64,000 bases of DNA from Polaromonas sp. (GCF_030689685.1 NZ_JAUYEY010000101.1:1-64000); one strand, 5' to 3'. Numbered from the stretch's first letter, positions 16,699 to 28,707 are shown. Numbers and translations: made by a program. Notes: generated by a model from the letters alone, not told the origin.

Positions 16699-18093
16699 AT
16701 GCTCAAAATCATTTTTCTCCTGCTCATGAGCGGCGGCATCCCGGTCGCCATCGCGATGGCCGGCTCTTCGCTGATCTACATCTGGTGGACCGGCAACCTG
16801 CCCAGCTTTGTGGTGATCCACCGCATGGTCAGCGGCATCGACAGCTTCCCGCTGCTGGCTGTGCCCTTCTTTATCCTGGCTGGCAACCTGATGAACAATG
16901 CCGGCATCACCAACCGCATCTACAACTATGCGCTGGCGCTGGTGGGCTGGATGAAAGGCGGGCTGGGCCATGTCAACGTGGTCGGCTCGGTGGTGTTTGC
17001 CGGCATGAGCGGCACGGCGATTGCCGACGCGGCGGGTCTGGGCACCATCGAAATCAAGGCCATGACGGAGCACGGCTACAGCAAGGAATTTGCCGTCGGC
17101 GTGACGGCCGCATCGGCCACGCTGGGCCCCATCATCCCGCCCAGTCTGCCGTTTGTGATCTACGGCATGATGGCCAACGTCAGCGTGGGCGCCCTCTTCC
17201 TGGCCGGCATCCTGCCGGGCCTGCTGATGGCCCTGCTCATGATGCTGACGGTGGCGTATTTTGCGCACCGCAACGGCTGGGGCGCCGACGTCAAGTTTGA
17301 ATGGCCGCGCGTGATCAAGGCCCTGGCCGAAACCCTGGTCGTCGCTGGCTGGCCGCTGGTGTTGTGGCTGCTGATCGTCAAGGCCGGGTTTCCGGCGCAG
17401 ATCACGGTGTTCGCCGGATTGATTGTCCTTTTTGCCGCTGACAAATTCTTCAAATTCCAGGCGGTGTTACCCATCATGACGCCGGTGCTGCTGATAGGCG
17501 GCATGACCACCGGCATCTTCACGCCCACCGAAGGCGCGATTGCCGCCTGCCTGTGGGCCATGGTGCTGGGCTTCGCCTGGTACCGCACGCTGAACTGGAA
17601 GATGTTCATCAAGGTCTCGCTGGACACCGTGGAAACCACGGCCACGGTGCTGTTCATCGTCGCCGCCGCCAGCATTTTCGGCTGGATGCTGACCGCCACC
17701 GGCGTGACGGCGGCGATCTCGGAGTGGGTGCTGGGTTTTACCAAGGAGCCCTGGGTCTTTCTGCTGCTGGCCAACCTATTGATGCTGTTTGTCGGCTGCT
17801 TCCTCGAACCCACGGCCGCCATCACCATCCTCGTGCCCATCCTGGTACCGATCTGCCAGCAGCTGGGCATAGACCTCGTTCACTTCGGCCTGGTGATGGT
17901 GCTCAACCTCATGATCGGCCTGCTGCACCCGCCCATGGGCATGGTGCTGTTTGTGCTTGCGCGGGTGGCCAGGCTCTCGGTGGAGCGCACGACGATGGCC
18001 ATCCTGCCGTGGCTGGTGCCCCTGCTGGGCTCGCTGGTCATCATCACCTACTTCCCCAAGCTGGTGTTATGGCTGCCGAAGATGTTTTACTGA
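16699..18093 (+). CDS. dctM: TRAP transporter large permease (DctM family)
   Basis: A 464-residue hydrophobic permease with about 12 membrane spans. Family signatures are 'FPLLAVPFFILAGNLMNNAG', 'VFAGMSGTAIADAAGLG' and 'TLGPIIPPSLPFVIYG'. It forms the translocation path of the TRAP system encoded by the two preceding genes. The length is somewhat above the usual 425-430, mainly in the middle hydrophilic and hydrophobic region around residues 200-270. It ends 332 bases before the altronate-dehydratase gene; that gap contains a large inverted repeat. Confidence 0.92.
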   Translation: MLKIIFLLLMSGGIPVAIAMAGSSLIYIWWTGNLPSFVVIHRMVSGIDSFPLLAVPFFILAGNLMNNAGITNRIYNYALALVGWMKGGLGHVNVVGSVVFAGMSGTAIADAAGLGTIEIKAMTEHGYSKEFAVGVTAASATLGPIIPPSLPFVIYGMMANVSVGALFLAGILPGLLMALLMMLTVAYFAHRNGWGADVKFEWPRVIKALAETLVVAGWPLVLWLLIVKAGFPAQITVFAGLIVLFAADKFFKFQAVLPIMTPVLLIGGMTTGIFTPTEGAIAACLWAMVLGFAWYRTLNWKMFIKVSLDTVETTATVLFIVAAASIFGWMLTATGVTAAISEWVLGFTKEPWVFLLLANLLMLFVGCFLEPTAAITILVPILVPICQQLGIDLVHFGLVMVLNLMIGLLHPPMGMVLFVLARVARLSVERTTMAILPWLVPLLGSLVIITYFPKLVLWLPKMFY

Positions 18094-18268
18094 AAGACTG
18101 ACGGCCATGCCAGCCAAGCCCAGCGATACAACCGACGCGGCGCTCAGCTACGCGGCTGTCCCCCGACCTGCGGCCTCCTCCTTGATGCCGCTGCGCCGAG
18201 CGCCGCACCGGCATGATCCGGCGGGCCCAGCAGCTTATCGTGCCACGCGAGCCAACCCCATCACCCGA

Positions 18269-18367
18269 TTGGGAGGTTGGGGCGGGTGGCGAAGCGAAAT
18301 CAAGGAGGAGCAGTGGCCATAAGCCACGCGGGGGACATTCGCGTAGCCATCCGCCCCAACCTCCCAA
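18269..18367. repeat. large inverted repeat in the dctM-uxaA spacer
   Basis: Two 22-base arms (18269-18290 and 18346-18367) pair with a single mismatch around a 55-base loop. The arms begin TTGGGAGGTTGGGGCGG. The loop contains a small GTGGC/GCCAC hairpin and a GGAGGAG stretch. The whole 332-base spacer 18094-18425 has no convincing ORF; this hairpin is the only structure I see in it. It could be an attenuator, a processing site or a small non-autonomous mobile repeat. Confidence 0.6.
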
Positions 18368-18425
18368 GCTGGAACTGCAGAACCATGCCCTGATTTTGAA
18401 ACTCACATCACCATTGCCCAAACCT

Positions 18426-19952
18426 ATGACCCCCTTCATACGACTTCATCCCGCCGACGATGTGCTCATCGCCAGATCACAACTGGTGGGTGGCGCGCAG
18501 GCCGAAAACGTCACCGTACGCGGCCTGATCCCGCCGGGCCACAAGGTTGCTACCCGTGCCATTGCGGCCGGCGAACCGGTGCGGCGCTACAACCAGATCA
18601 TCGGTTTTGCCAGCCAGCCGATTGCGGCGGGCGAACATGTGCACACGCACAACCTCGACATGGGCCCGGACAAGGGCGACTTTGCGCGCGACTATGCCTA
18701 TGGCGCGGACGTCAAGCCTGCGCCGACCCGGCGGGAGGCGACTTTCATGGGTATCAAACGTGCCGATGGCCGCGTCGCGACGCGCAACTACATAGGCGTG
18801 CTGACCAGCGTGAACTGCTCGGCCACCGCCGCGCGCGCGATCGCTGATCACTTTTCGCGCCAGACCAACCCGTCGGCGCTGGCGGCGTTTCCGAATGTCG
18901 ACGGCGTGGTCGCGCTGACGCACGGCACCGGCTGCGGCATGGACGACAAGGGCATGGGCATGCAGATCCTGGAACGCACGCTGACCGGCTACGCCACCCA
19001 CGCCAACTTTGCCGCGGTGCTGGTGGTCGGCCTGGGCTGCGAGGCCAACCAGATCAATGCCTGGCTGGCGCACAGCGCGCTGCGCGAAGGCGACAACTTC
19101 CGCGTCTTCAACATCCAGGACACCGGCGGCACCCGCAAGACGGTGGACAAAGGCATCAGCCTGATCAAGGAGATGCTGCCGCGCGCCAACGACATCAAAC
19201 GCGAGCCCTGCAGCGCGGCCCACATCACCATCGGCCTGCAGTGCGGCGGCTCCGACGGCTATTCCGGCATCAGCGCGAACCCGGCGCTGGGCGCGGCGGT
19301 GGACCTGCTGGTGGCCCACGGCGGCACCGCCATCCTGTCGGAGACGCCCGAGGTTTACGGCGCCGAACATTTGCTGACGCGCCGCGCCGTCAAACGCGAG
19401 GTCGGCGAAAAGCTGGTTGAACGCATCAAGTGGTGGGAGCACTACACCGAGATCAACGGCGGCGAGATGAACAACAACCCCTCGCCCGGCAACAAGGCCG
19501 GCGGCCTGACCACCATTCTCGAAAAATCGCTGGGCGCCGTAGCCAAGGGCGGCACCAGCAACCTCGAGGCGGTCTACGAATACGCCGAAGCGGTGGGCGC
19601 GCATGGCTTTGTCTACATGGACACGCCGGGTTACGACCCGGTCAGTGCTACCGGCCAGGTGGCCGGCGGCGCCAACCTGATCTGCTTTACCACCGGCCGC
19701 GGCTCGGCTTACGGCTGCGCGCCCTCGCCTTCCCTGAAGCTGGCGACCAACTCGGCCCTGTGGCGCAAGCAGGAAGAAGACATGGACATCAACTGCGGCG
19801 AAATCATCGACGGCGCCAGCACGGTGGCCGAGATGGGCCAGCGCATCTTCGAGCTGGTGCTGGCGACGGCGTCCGGCGACAAAAGCAAAAGCGAGGCGCA
19901 CGGTTATGGGCAAAACGAGTTTGTGCCCTGGCAGGTCGGCGCCGTGATGTAA
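18426..19952 (+). CDS. UxaA-family sugar-acid dehydratase (altronate dehydratase type)
   Basis: A 508-residue full-length enzyme: an N-terminal SAF domain (residues about 8-80) followed by the altronate/galactarate dehydratase body with 'HGTGCGMDDKGMGMQILERT', 'GLQCGGSDGYSGISANP' and the C-terminal 'TTGRGSAYGCAPSPSLKLATN'. These enzymes dehydrate aldonates such as D-altronate to 2-keto-3-deoxy acids in an iron-dependent reaction. The start at 18426 is the family N-terminus ('MTPFIRLHPADDVLIA'); the track ORF runs upstream through non-coding repeat sequence. The following Ldh-type gene starts 13 bases later. D-altronate or a close aldonate is the likely substrate. Confidence 0.87.
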   Translation: MTPFIRLHPADDVLIARSQLVGGAQAENVTVRGLIPPGHKVATRAIAAGEPVRRYNQIIGFASQPIAAGEHVHTHNLDMGPDKGDFARDYAYGADVKPAPTRREATFMGIKRADGRVATRNYIGVLTSVNCSATAARAIADHFSRQTNPSALAAFPNVDGVVALTHGTGCGMDDKGMGMQILERTLTGYATHANFAAVLVVGLGCEANQINAWLAHSALREGDNFRVFNIQDTGGTRKTVDKGISLIKEMLPRANDIKREPCSAAHITIGLQCGGSDGYSGISANPALGAAVDLLVAHGGTAILSETPEVYGAEHLLTRRAVKREVGEKLVERIKWWEHYTEINGGEMNNNPSPGNKAGGLTTILEKSLGAVAKGGTSNLEAVYEYAEAVGAHGFVYMDTPGYDPVSATGQVAGGANLICFTTGRGSAYGCAPSPSLKLATNSALWRKQEEDMDINCGEIIDGASTVAEMGQRIFELVLATASGDKSKSEAHGYGQNEFVPWQVGAVM

Positions 19953-19965
19953 ACAGCCATTCTTT

Positions 19966-21030
19966 ATGCAAAAAATACTTCCAGCCCTCGCCCTGCAAGC
20001 GCAGGTAGCTACTGTTTTGATAGCGGCCGGCAGCAGCGACGAAGAAGCCAGCGCTGTCGCCGCCAACCTCGTCTTCGCCAACCTGAGCGGCCACGACTCC
20101 CACGGCGTCGGCATGTTGCCGCGTTATGTGGACGCGGTGCTCGAGGGCGGGCTGATCCCCAACAATAGCCTGCGCGTGCTGCTGGACACCGGTTCGCTGC
20201 TCACGCTGGACGGCCAGCGCGGTTACGGCCAGGTGGTCGGCCAGCTGGCCATGGCGCTCGGCATGGAACGCGCCAAAACCCACGGCAGCTGCATCATGAC
20301 GCTGGCCAATTCGCACCACCTGGGCCGCATCGGCCACTTTGCCGAGATGGCGGTGGCGCAAGGCCTGGTCTCCATGCACTTCGTCAACGTGTTGTCGCGC
20401 CCGGTGGTCGCGCCTTTCGGCGGCGCCGACGGGCGTTATGGCACCAACCCCTGCTGCATCGGCATTCCGCTAGCGGGGCGTGAACCCTTCATCCTCGATT
20501 TCGCCACCAGCCGCGTTGCGCAAGGCAAGATGCGCGTCGCCCACAACGAAGGCCAGCAGGTAGCACCCGGCATGCTGATCGACGAGTTTGGCCGCGCCAC
20601 CACCAACCCCGGCGTGGTGGTGGTGCCACAGAGCAATGGCCTGTTCGGTGCGCTGATGGCGTTTGGTGAACACAAGGGTTACGGTATGGCGGTTGCCTGC
20701 GAACTGCTGGGCGGGGCGCTGACCGGCAGCGGCACTGCGCACAAACCGGCCGACCCAGCCATACGCGCCGTCATCAACGGCATGCTGACCATCCTGATCG
20801 ATCCGGCCAAGCTGGGCACCCAGGCCAGTTTCGAGCAGGAGGCGTTGGCTTTTGCCGACTGGCTCAAAGCCGCACCGGCCGCACCCGGCACCGACGCCGT
20901 GCTCATCGCCGGCGACCCGGAGCGCGCCAAACGCCTGCAGCGCCAGGACAGCGGCATAGAGGTCGACAAGGAGACCTGGCGGGAAATCGTGGCGGCCGGC
21001 CGCAAGGTCGGTGTGTCGCTGCCGGAGTGA
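19966..21030 (+). CDS. Ldh-family (malate/L-lactate dehydrogenase type) oxidoreductase
   Basis: A 354-residue protein of the NAD(P)-dependent malate/L-lactate/ureidoglycolate/2,3-diketo-L-gulonate dehydrogenase family. Visible are 'LSGHDSHGVGMLPRYVDA' with the catalytic His, 'MTLANSHHLGRIGHFAEMA' and 'GGADGRYGTNPCCIGIPL'. It interconverts a 2-hydroxy acid and a 2-keto acid. In this operon, right after the dehydratase, it might oxidise an aldonate or reduce a keto acid product such as the FAH cleavage product; I cannot choose. The Val-Leu-Ile codons near residue 14-20 come from an AT-rich dispersed repeat copy. Confidence 0.87.
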   Translation: MQKILPALALQAQVATVLIAAGSSDEEASAVAANLVFANLSGHDSHGVGMLPRYVDAVLEGGLIPNNSLRVLLDTGSLLTLDGQRGYGQVVGQLAMALGMERAKTHGSCIMTLANSHHLGRIGHFAEMAVAQGLVSMHFVNVLSRPVVAPFGGADGRYGTNPCCIGIPLAGREPFILDFATSRVAQGKMRVAHNEGQQVAPGMLIDEFGRATTNPGVVVVPQSNGLFGALMAFGEHKGYGMAVACELLGGALTGSGTAHKPADPAIRAVINGMLTILIDPAKLGTQASFEQEALAFADWLKAAPAAPGTDAVLIAGDPERAKRLQRQDSGIEVDKETWREIVAAGRKVGVSLPE

Positions 21031-21039
21031 GCTCCGGTT

Positions 21040-21096
21040 TTACTATGAAATTGATAGCTGTCTGCCCATGCCACGCATGGGCTGGAAGCCAAAATG
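21040..21096. repeat. dispersed 'GATAGCTG...CATGGGCTGGAAGCCAAAATG' repeat in a gene start region
   Basis: An intergenic copy of the AT-rich element with its full tail, including the hairpin GCCCATGCCACGCATGGGC. Its last bases supply GGAAG and the ATG at 21094 used as start of the next ORF. Confidence 0.65.
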
Positions 21097-22530
21097 ATTC
21101 CAAATTCTGCTGACATGGCAGGCCGACTGAACAGCGCCGCCCTGCCCGCCCTCGCCGCCCGCAGCATCCATGTTCCCGGCTACCCGCGCAGCGGCGCGCC
21201 CGGCGTGGTTCACCTGGGCCTGGGCGCTTTTTTCCGCGCACATCAGGCGCTGGTATTCGACACACTGCTACAGCGAGGCGATACGCGCTGGGGCGTGTTC
21301 GGCGTGGCCATGCGCAGCACGGCACTCGCCGACAGCCTGCAGGCGCAGGACGGCCTCTACGCGGTACAGGTGGCCAGCAGCGCCGGCAGCCAATGGCAGG
21401 TTGGCGGCGCGATCTGGCAGACCGCCGTGGCCGCGCGCGCGCCGGCTTGGGTGGTTCAGTCCATCGCCGCGCCGTCCACACGCTGGCTCACGCTGACCGT
21501 CACCGAAAAAGGCTACAGGCCCGAACTGGCTCAGTTGATTGTTCAGGGCCTGTCCGCGCGCCTGGCGGCGGGTCTGCCCGGCCTGACCATCGCGTCCTGC
21601 GACAACCTGGTGGGCAACGGCCGCCAGTTGCAGGCGCTGTGTCTGGCCGCCGCCCAAACAGTGGGCCCGGCGCTGGCGGACTGGGTGGCCGGCAACTGCG
21701 CCTTCCCCAACAGCATGGTGGACCGCATCGTGCCCGCGGCGACGCCTCAGCGCCTGGCCGCGGCGCGCGAAGCCTTGGGTGTGGCCGACGAAGCTGCGCT
21801 CGGCACGGAAGCCTTCTGGGAGTGGGTGATAGAGCGCCGCTTCGCCGATGCCTCCGACGCCGATACCCTGGCCGCTGCCGGCGTCACCGTGGTGGATGAT
21901 GTCGCGCCTTTCGAAGCCGCCAAGCTGCGCCTGCTCAACGGCAGCCACACCGCCATGGCCTGTATGGGCGCGGTGGCGGGCTGGCCGGTGATCGGCGAGT
22001 GCATCATGCAGCCGGCGGTGCGCAGCTTCATTCATGGCTTGATGACGCAGGAGGTCGGCCCGCAACTGGCACGCCCGGACTGGCCGGCTTACCGCGACGC
22101 GCTGCTGGCGCGTTTTGCCAACCCGGCCCTGCAGCACAGCGTGCACCAGATCGCCAACGACTCCTCGCAGAAAATCCCGCAGCGCTGGCCACCCTCGGTG
22201 CTGGGCGCGCTGCGCGCCGGCCTGCCGGTGGACCACCTGGCATTTGCGGCCGCAGCCTGGATGCGTTATCTGCGCGGCAGCGACGAGCTGGGGCAGTCCT
22301 ATGCCATGCACGACCCGATGGCCGGCGAGCTGCAGGCGCTGGCATTGGCGCATGCCGGCGATGCGGCGGCCAGCGTGCAGGCGCTGGGCAGGCTGCCGGC
22401 GATCTGGGACGAGGTGTTGTCGAATGATCAGCGCTGGCTGGCACTCGTCACGCGCCGCCTGGACGCCATCGGCCGTTTGGGGGTGCTGGGCGCGCTGGTA
22501 AAGCTGCAGGCGGGGCTGGACGGCGAATAG
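21094..22530 (+). CDS. mannitol dehydrogenase family protein (fructuronate/tagaturonate reductase type)
   Basis: A 478-residue polyol/aldonate dehydrogenase with N-terminal Rossmann start 'GVVHLGLGAFFRAHQALVFD' and C-terminal domain motif 'KLRLLNGSHTAMA', where the Lys and Asn-His positions are catalytic in mannitol dehydrogenase. UxuB-like members interconvert D-fructuronate and D-mannonate, and others act on tagaturonate or sugar alcohols. The neighbouring altronate-type dehydratase makes an aldonate/keturonate pair likely. The start is either ATG at 21094, whose ribosome site lies in a dispersed repeat, or ATG at 21115. It is the last gene of the plus-strand operon and faces slmA. Confidence 0.87.
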   Translation: MIPNSADMAGRLNSAALPALAARSIHVPGYPRSGAPGVVHLGLGAFFRAHQALVFDTLLQRGDTRWGVFGVAMRSTALADSLQAQDGLYAVQVASSAGSQWQVGGAIWQTAVAARAPAWVVQSIAAPSTRWLTLTVTEKGYRPELAQLIVQGLSARLAAGLPGLTIASCDNLVGNGRQLQALCLAAAQTVGPALADWVAGNCAFPNSMVDRIVPAATPQRLAAAREALGVADEAALGTEAFWEWVIERRFADASDADTLAAAGVTVVDDVAPFEAAKLRLLNGSHTAMACMGAVAGWPVIGECIMQPAVRSFIHGLMTQEVGPQLARPDWPAYRDALLARFANPALQHSVHQIANDSSQKIPQRWPPSVLGALRAGLPVDHLAFAAAAWMRYLRGSDELGQSYAMHDPMAGELQALALAHAGDAAASVQALGRLPAIWDEVLSNDQRWLALVTRRLDAIGRLGVLGALVKLQAGLDGE

Positions 22531-22585
22531 CCTCTTTGCCCGGATTTGATGAGCCGAATCGCCCTCCAGCCCACGACTGGCAAGC

Positions 22586-22620
22586 GCAAACAGCTCCTGA
22601 TTTGATAGCGCCTTAGCGCC
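22586..22620. repeat. degenerate AT-rich repeat between convergent genes
   Basis: CTGATTTGATAGCGCCTTAGCGCC, a shortened copy of the 'TTGATAGCTG' element, in the 97-base gap between convergent genes. The embedded GCGCCTTAGCGC could act as a weak bidirectional hairpin; no T-run follows. Confidence 0.45.
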
Positions 22621-22627
22621 CGACGGA

Positions 22628-23263
22628 TCAGCCCAGCAGCATGCCCAGGCTGGTGTCCAGGTGTTCGGACGGCAGGCGCTTGAAGCCGGAGCGTGAATAA
22701 CGCTGCAGCCGGCCCATCATGAAAGCCACGATGACCGAGGCCTGGACCTGGGCCTGCACCGTCGGCATGGCCGCGCCCTCGGAGGCTGCGCCTTCGCGCA
22801 GGCTTTGCTTGAGGCTGGTTTCGAGCTTGTCGAAAAACTGGTTCATGCGCTCCTGCAGGCGCTCGTTCTCGAACACCAGGGCGTCGCCGGCCATGACGCG
22901 GGTCATGCCGGGGTTTTTCTCGGCGAACTGCAGCAGCATCATGACCAGCTTGCGGGTGCGCACGCCCGGGTCGGTTTCGCGTTCGGTGATCTGGTTGACC
23001 AGGGTGAACACGGTTTGTTCGATGAACTCGATCAGCCCCTCGAACATCTGCGCCTTGCTGGCGAAGTGGCGGTAGAGCGCGGCCTCGCTGACATCGAGCC
23101 GCGCGGCCAGCGCCGAAGTCGTGATGCGCTCCGCACCCGGCTGCTCGAGCATGGTCGCCAGCGCCTGCAGGATCTGCACGCGGCGCTCGCCCGGCTTGGG
23201 CCGCTTGCGCGTCGCGGCTGCTGCGGGGAGGTCAGGGCTCACTTCAGACTCGAACTCGGACAT
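22628..23263 (-). CDS. slmA: nucleoid occlusion factor SlmA (TetR-like)
   Basis: A 211-residue TetR-fold protein matching SlmA: 'KPGERRVQILQALATMLEQPG', HTH 'ITTSALAARLDVSEAALYRHFASKAQMFEGLIEFIE', and 'GMTRVMAGDALVFENERLQERM' in the C-terminal domain. SlmA binds sites across the chromosome and blocks FtsZ assembly over the nucleoid. ATG at 23263 is chosen over 23317 to remove a stretch without family match. In betaproteobacteria slmA is commonly found close to argB, and it is here apart from the inserted two-component pair. It reads convergently with the sugar-acid operon. Confidence 0.9.
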   Translation of the reverse strand: MSEFESEVSPDLPAAAATRKRPKPGERRVQILQALATMLEQPGAERITTSALAARLDVSEAALYRHFASKAQMFEGLIEFIEQTVFTLVNQITERETDPGVRTRKLVMMLLQFAEKNPGMTRVMAGDALVFENERLQERMNQFFDKLETSLKQSLREGAASEGAAMPTVQAQVQASVIVAFMMGRLQRYSRSGFKRLPSEHLDTSLGMLLG

Positions 23264-23388
23264 AGGCGGCGTTGTAAGAGATGTTTCAAAAGCTAAAGAC
23301 TGACTGGATTCTCTCACAGCTTATAGGGGCATCTGCAGCGCCCGCCAGAAGGGTCCGTCGGGACGGAAAGGCTGGCGCCGGTGCGTTT

Positions 23389-24852
23389 TCAGGCCGCCAG
23401 CGGCATGACAAGCCGCACGCGCAGACCGCCCTGCACACCGGCCGACGCCAGCGAGAGTTGCGCGCCATGCAGGCGCGCGATCTCGTCGGCAATCGCCAGC
23501 CCCAGGCCATTGCCTTCGCCGGTGGTGCCAGGCACGCGGTAGAAGCGCTCCAGCGCGCGCGCCCGTTCGCCAGCGGGGATGCCGGGCCCGTCGTCTTCCA
23601 CCTCCACCACCACCTGCGTACGGCCGGATGCCGGGTCCTCCCGTTGCCGGCAACGCAGGGTCACGGTGCCGCCGGCCGGGGTGTATTTCACAGCGTTGTC
23701 CACCAGGTTGCTCACCAGTTCGCGCAGCATCCACTCATGGCCGGCCACCTGGGCAAAACCGGCGTCCAGCCCCAGATCGATGTTTTTGGCGTGCGCGGCG
23801 TCCAGGTGCAGGGCCAGCACTGCCTCGCACAAATCCTTGAGGTCCACCCGCTGCCGCGGCTGGCTCGCCATGCTGGAGGCATCGGCGCGCGACAGGGCCA
23901 ACAACTGGTTGGCCAGTTGCGAGGTGCGCCGGGTGGCGCTGCGCAGGGCAGTGATTTTTTCCGCCGACAGGGTCAGCCGCCCGCCCGCGGCCGGTGCGCC
24001 TGCCGCCTGGGCCCAGGCTTCCACCTGGGCCTGCAGCCCGGCCAGCGGAGTGCGCAGTTGGTGCGCGGCATCGGCCACAAAGCGGCGCTGGCCTTCGGCC
24101 TGGTCGTTGACCAGCGCAAACAGCCGGTTCAACGAGGCCACCAGCGGCTGGACCTCTGCTGGCGTGCTGCCGGGATCGATGGCACTGAGATCGCGCGGCG
24201 AGCGGCGCTCGACCGCGTCCTTCAGCGCCAGCAAGGGCCTGAGCGCGCGGGTGACCGCCCAGTTAACCGCAAACCCAGCCGCCAGCACCAGCACCAGATT
24301 CGGCAGCAACACCTTGAACATCACCGAACGCACCCACTGCTGGCGCGCGTCGGAACCGTCGGCCAGTTGCAGAATCAGCTCGCCGGCGGCGGTCCGGGCG
24401 CGCTGCACCGCAATCCGGTAGGTCACGCCCTTTTCTTCCATGCTGTGCAGCTCGGGCTCGCGGGTGGCGGGAAGTACCACGCTGATCCAGCGCTCGCCAG
24501 CCAGGAAGTTGCCCGCTTCGTCCGAAATCCGGTAGCCGGCAAAACCGCTGTGCGCCTTGAAGAATTCTTCCAGCGGCGGCGCCAGCAGCATCACCGGCGC
24601 ACCGCCCGGGACGCCGGGCGCCAGCACCGAATCAGCCAGCAGCGGGATCAGCCGGGTCAGTTGCTGGTCCTGCTGCAGGGCGGCATTGCCGGCGGCCTGG
24701 TAATCGAAGTAAACACTGACCAGCGCAAACAGGCTCAGCGGCAGGAGCAGCAGCAGCAGCAAGCGACGCTGCAGGCCGGATTTCATGGCGGCCGGCAGGC
24801 TCTCGGCAGCGGTGTCCGGCTGGTCTGCGGAGGCGCCGGGGGGCGGGCTCAT
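23389..24852 (-). CDS. TctE-like sensor histidine kinase
   Basis: About 487 residues. After a Pro-rich cytosolic N-terminus comes TM1 ('LLLLLLLPLSLFALVSVYF'), a periplasmic sensor region, TM2 ('VLLPNLVLVLAAGFAVNWAV'), HAMP-like linker, HisKA with His in 'FVADAAHQLRTPLAGL', and HATPase ('NLVDNAVKYTPAGG', 'DDGPGIP', 'GNGLGLAIADEIARLHG'). This is the TctE layout of kinases that sense tricarboxylates and other organic acids. The start at 24852 follows the response-regulator stop by 28 bases; the longer ORF would overlap it. It very probably phosphorylates the OmpR-type regulator encoded immediately upstream. The true ligand is unknown. Confidence 0.88.
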   Translation of the reverse strand: MSPPPGASADQPDTAAESLPAAMKSGLQRRLLLLLLLPLSLFALVSVYFDYQAAGNAALQQDQQLTRLIPLLADSVLAPGVPGGAPVMLLAPPLEEFFKAHSGFAGYRISDEAGNFLAGERWISVVLPATREPELHSMEEKGVTYRIAVQRARTAAGELILQLADGSDARQQWVRSVMFKVLLPNLVLVLAAGFAVNWAVTRALRPLLALKDAVERRSPRDLSAIDPGSTPAEVQPLVASLNRLFALVNDQAEGQRRFVADAAHQLRTPLAGLQAQVEAWAQAAGAPAAGGRLTLSAEKITALRSATRRTSQLANQLLALSRADASSMASQPRQRVDLKDLCEAVLALHLDAAHAKNIDLGLDAGFAQVAGHEWMLRELVSNLVDNAVKYTPAGGTVTLRCRQREDPASGRTQVVVEVEDDGPGIPAGERARALERFYRVPGTTGEGNGLGLAIADEIARLHGAQLSLASAGVQGGLRVRLVMPLAA

Positions 24853-24880
24853 GGCGGCGCTCGGCAAGGCCTGCCGCGGC

Positions 24881-25567
24881 TCAGCCGCCGGCCGGCGCTG
24901 CATCCACCAGCTCCAGCCGGTAACCGAAGCCGCGGATGGAGCGCAGGGCCACGCCATGCGGCTCAAGCTTGCCGCGCAGGCGCGAGATATACACCTCGAT
25001 GGCGTTGGGCGTGATTTCCTTGTCCCAGCCGGTCAGGGCAGCCAGCAGCTTTTCCTTGCTGGCGGGTTTGGGGGCGTGGATCAGCAGGTACTCCATCACC
25101 GTCCATTCGCGCGGGCCGAGCTCGATCAGCTGGCCGTTGGCGCGCGCCTGGCGGTTTGCGGAATCGAGCTCCAGGCTGCCGAAACTCAGGATGGCGCTGG
25201 TGGCGGCCTGGGAGCGGCGCAGCAAGGCGCGCAGGCGGGCCAGCAGCTCGGGCAGCTCAAAGGGTTTGACCATGTAGTCGTCGGCGCCCAGATCCAGCCC
25301 CTGCACCCGGTCTTCCAGCGCGTCGCGCGCGGTCAGGATCAGCACCGGCATCGCCACACCGCGGCTGCGCAGGTGCCGCGTGAGCTCCAGGCCATCGGTA
25401 CGCGGCAGGCCGATGTCAATGATGGCCGCATCAAAACTCTCCGCCAGCAGCACTTCCTCCGCGCGCTCGGCGCTGCCGACCCAGTCCACCGCATAACCGG
25501 CGTCGCTGAGCCCCAGCTTGATGCCGCTGGCGAGCATGACGTCGTCTTCAACTAAAAGGAGCCTCAT
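24881..25567 (-). CDS. OmpR-family response regulator (TctD-like)
   Basis: A 228-residue two-domain regulator: receiver with acidic pocket 'LLLVEDDVMLASG', phospho-acceptor Asp in 'AAIIDIGLPRTDGLEL' and Lys in 'DDYMVKPFELPELLARL', then an OmpR/PhoB winged helix ('LGPREWTVMEYLLIHAPKPASKEKLLAAL', 'VEVYISRLRGKL'-type end). It is the partner of the TctE-like kinase encoded 28 bases downstream. Targets are not visible; no porin or TctABC transporter gene is adjacent in this window, so the system may act elsewhere in the genome. Confidence 0.9.
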   Translation of the reverse strand: MRLLLVEDDVMLASGIKLGLSDAGYAVDWVGSAERAEEVLLAESFDAAIIDIGLPRTDGLELTRHLRSRGVAMPVLILTARDALEDRVQGLDLGADDYMVKPFELPELLARLRALLRRSQAATSAILSFGSLELDSANRQARANGQLIELGPREWTVMEYLLIHAPKPASKEKLLAALTGWDKEITPNAIEVYISRLRGKLEPHGVALRSIRGFGYRLELVDAAPAGG

Positions 25568-25625
25568 GGACCTCGAGCAAGTTGAGACGCGTTCAGGAAG
25601 CGTAGCGAGCGGCTGTCAGGCTAGG

Positions 25626-25713
25626 CGCACGGAGCACAGCAACCGGAATGTGCTTGAGGCACATGAGGATTGCGAGCACCGCGCAACAACGCATGGCAGA
25701 CGCGCAGTAGCTT
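25626..25713. repeat. dispersed intergenic repeat, copy 2
   Basis: GAGCACAGCAACCGGAATGT, then GAGGCACATGAGGATTGCGA and a GCAGACGCGCAG tail, matching 1009-1076 with mismatches. It fills the 156-base gap between argB and the response-regulator gene. Confidence 0.6.
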
Positions 25714-25723
25714 CATGGGCGCG

Positions 25724-28629
<2,906 letters not shown>

Positions 28630-28707
28630 TGCCCGACACAGGCTGGAGAAAAGGGCGCTTTCGACGTACCCCAACCGGCTCCCACGCCCAAGCTCGCTTC
28701 CCTGATT

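Noticed and set aside
18477-20114. 545-aa minus-strand ORF opposite the altronate-type dehydratase
   Set aside because: Shadow ORF typical of GC-rich DNA; the real gene has intact family motifs.
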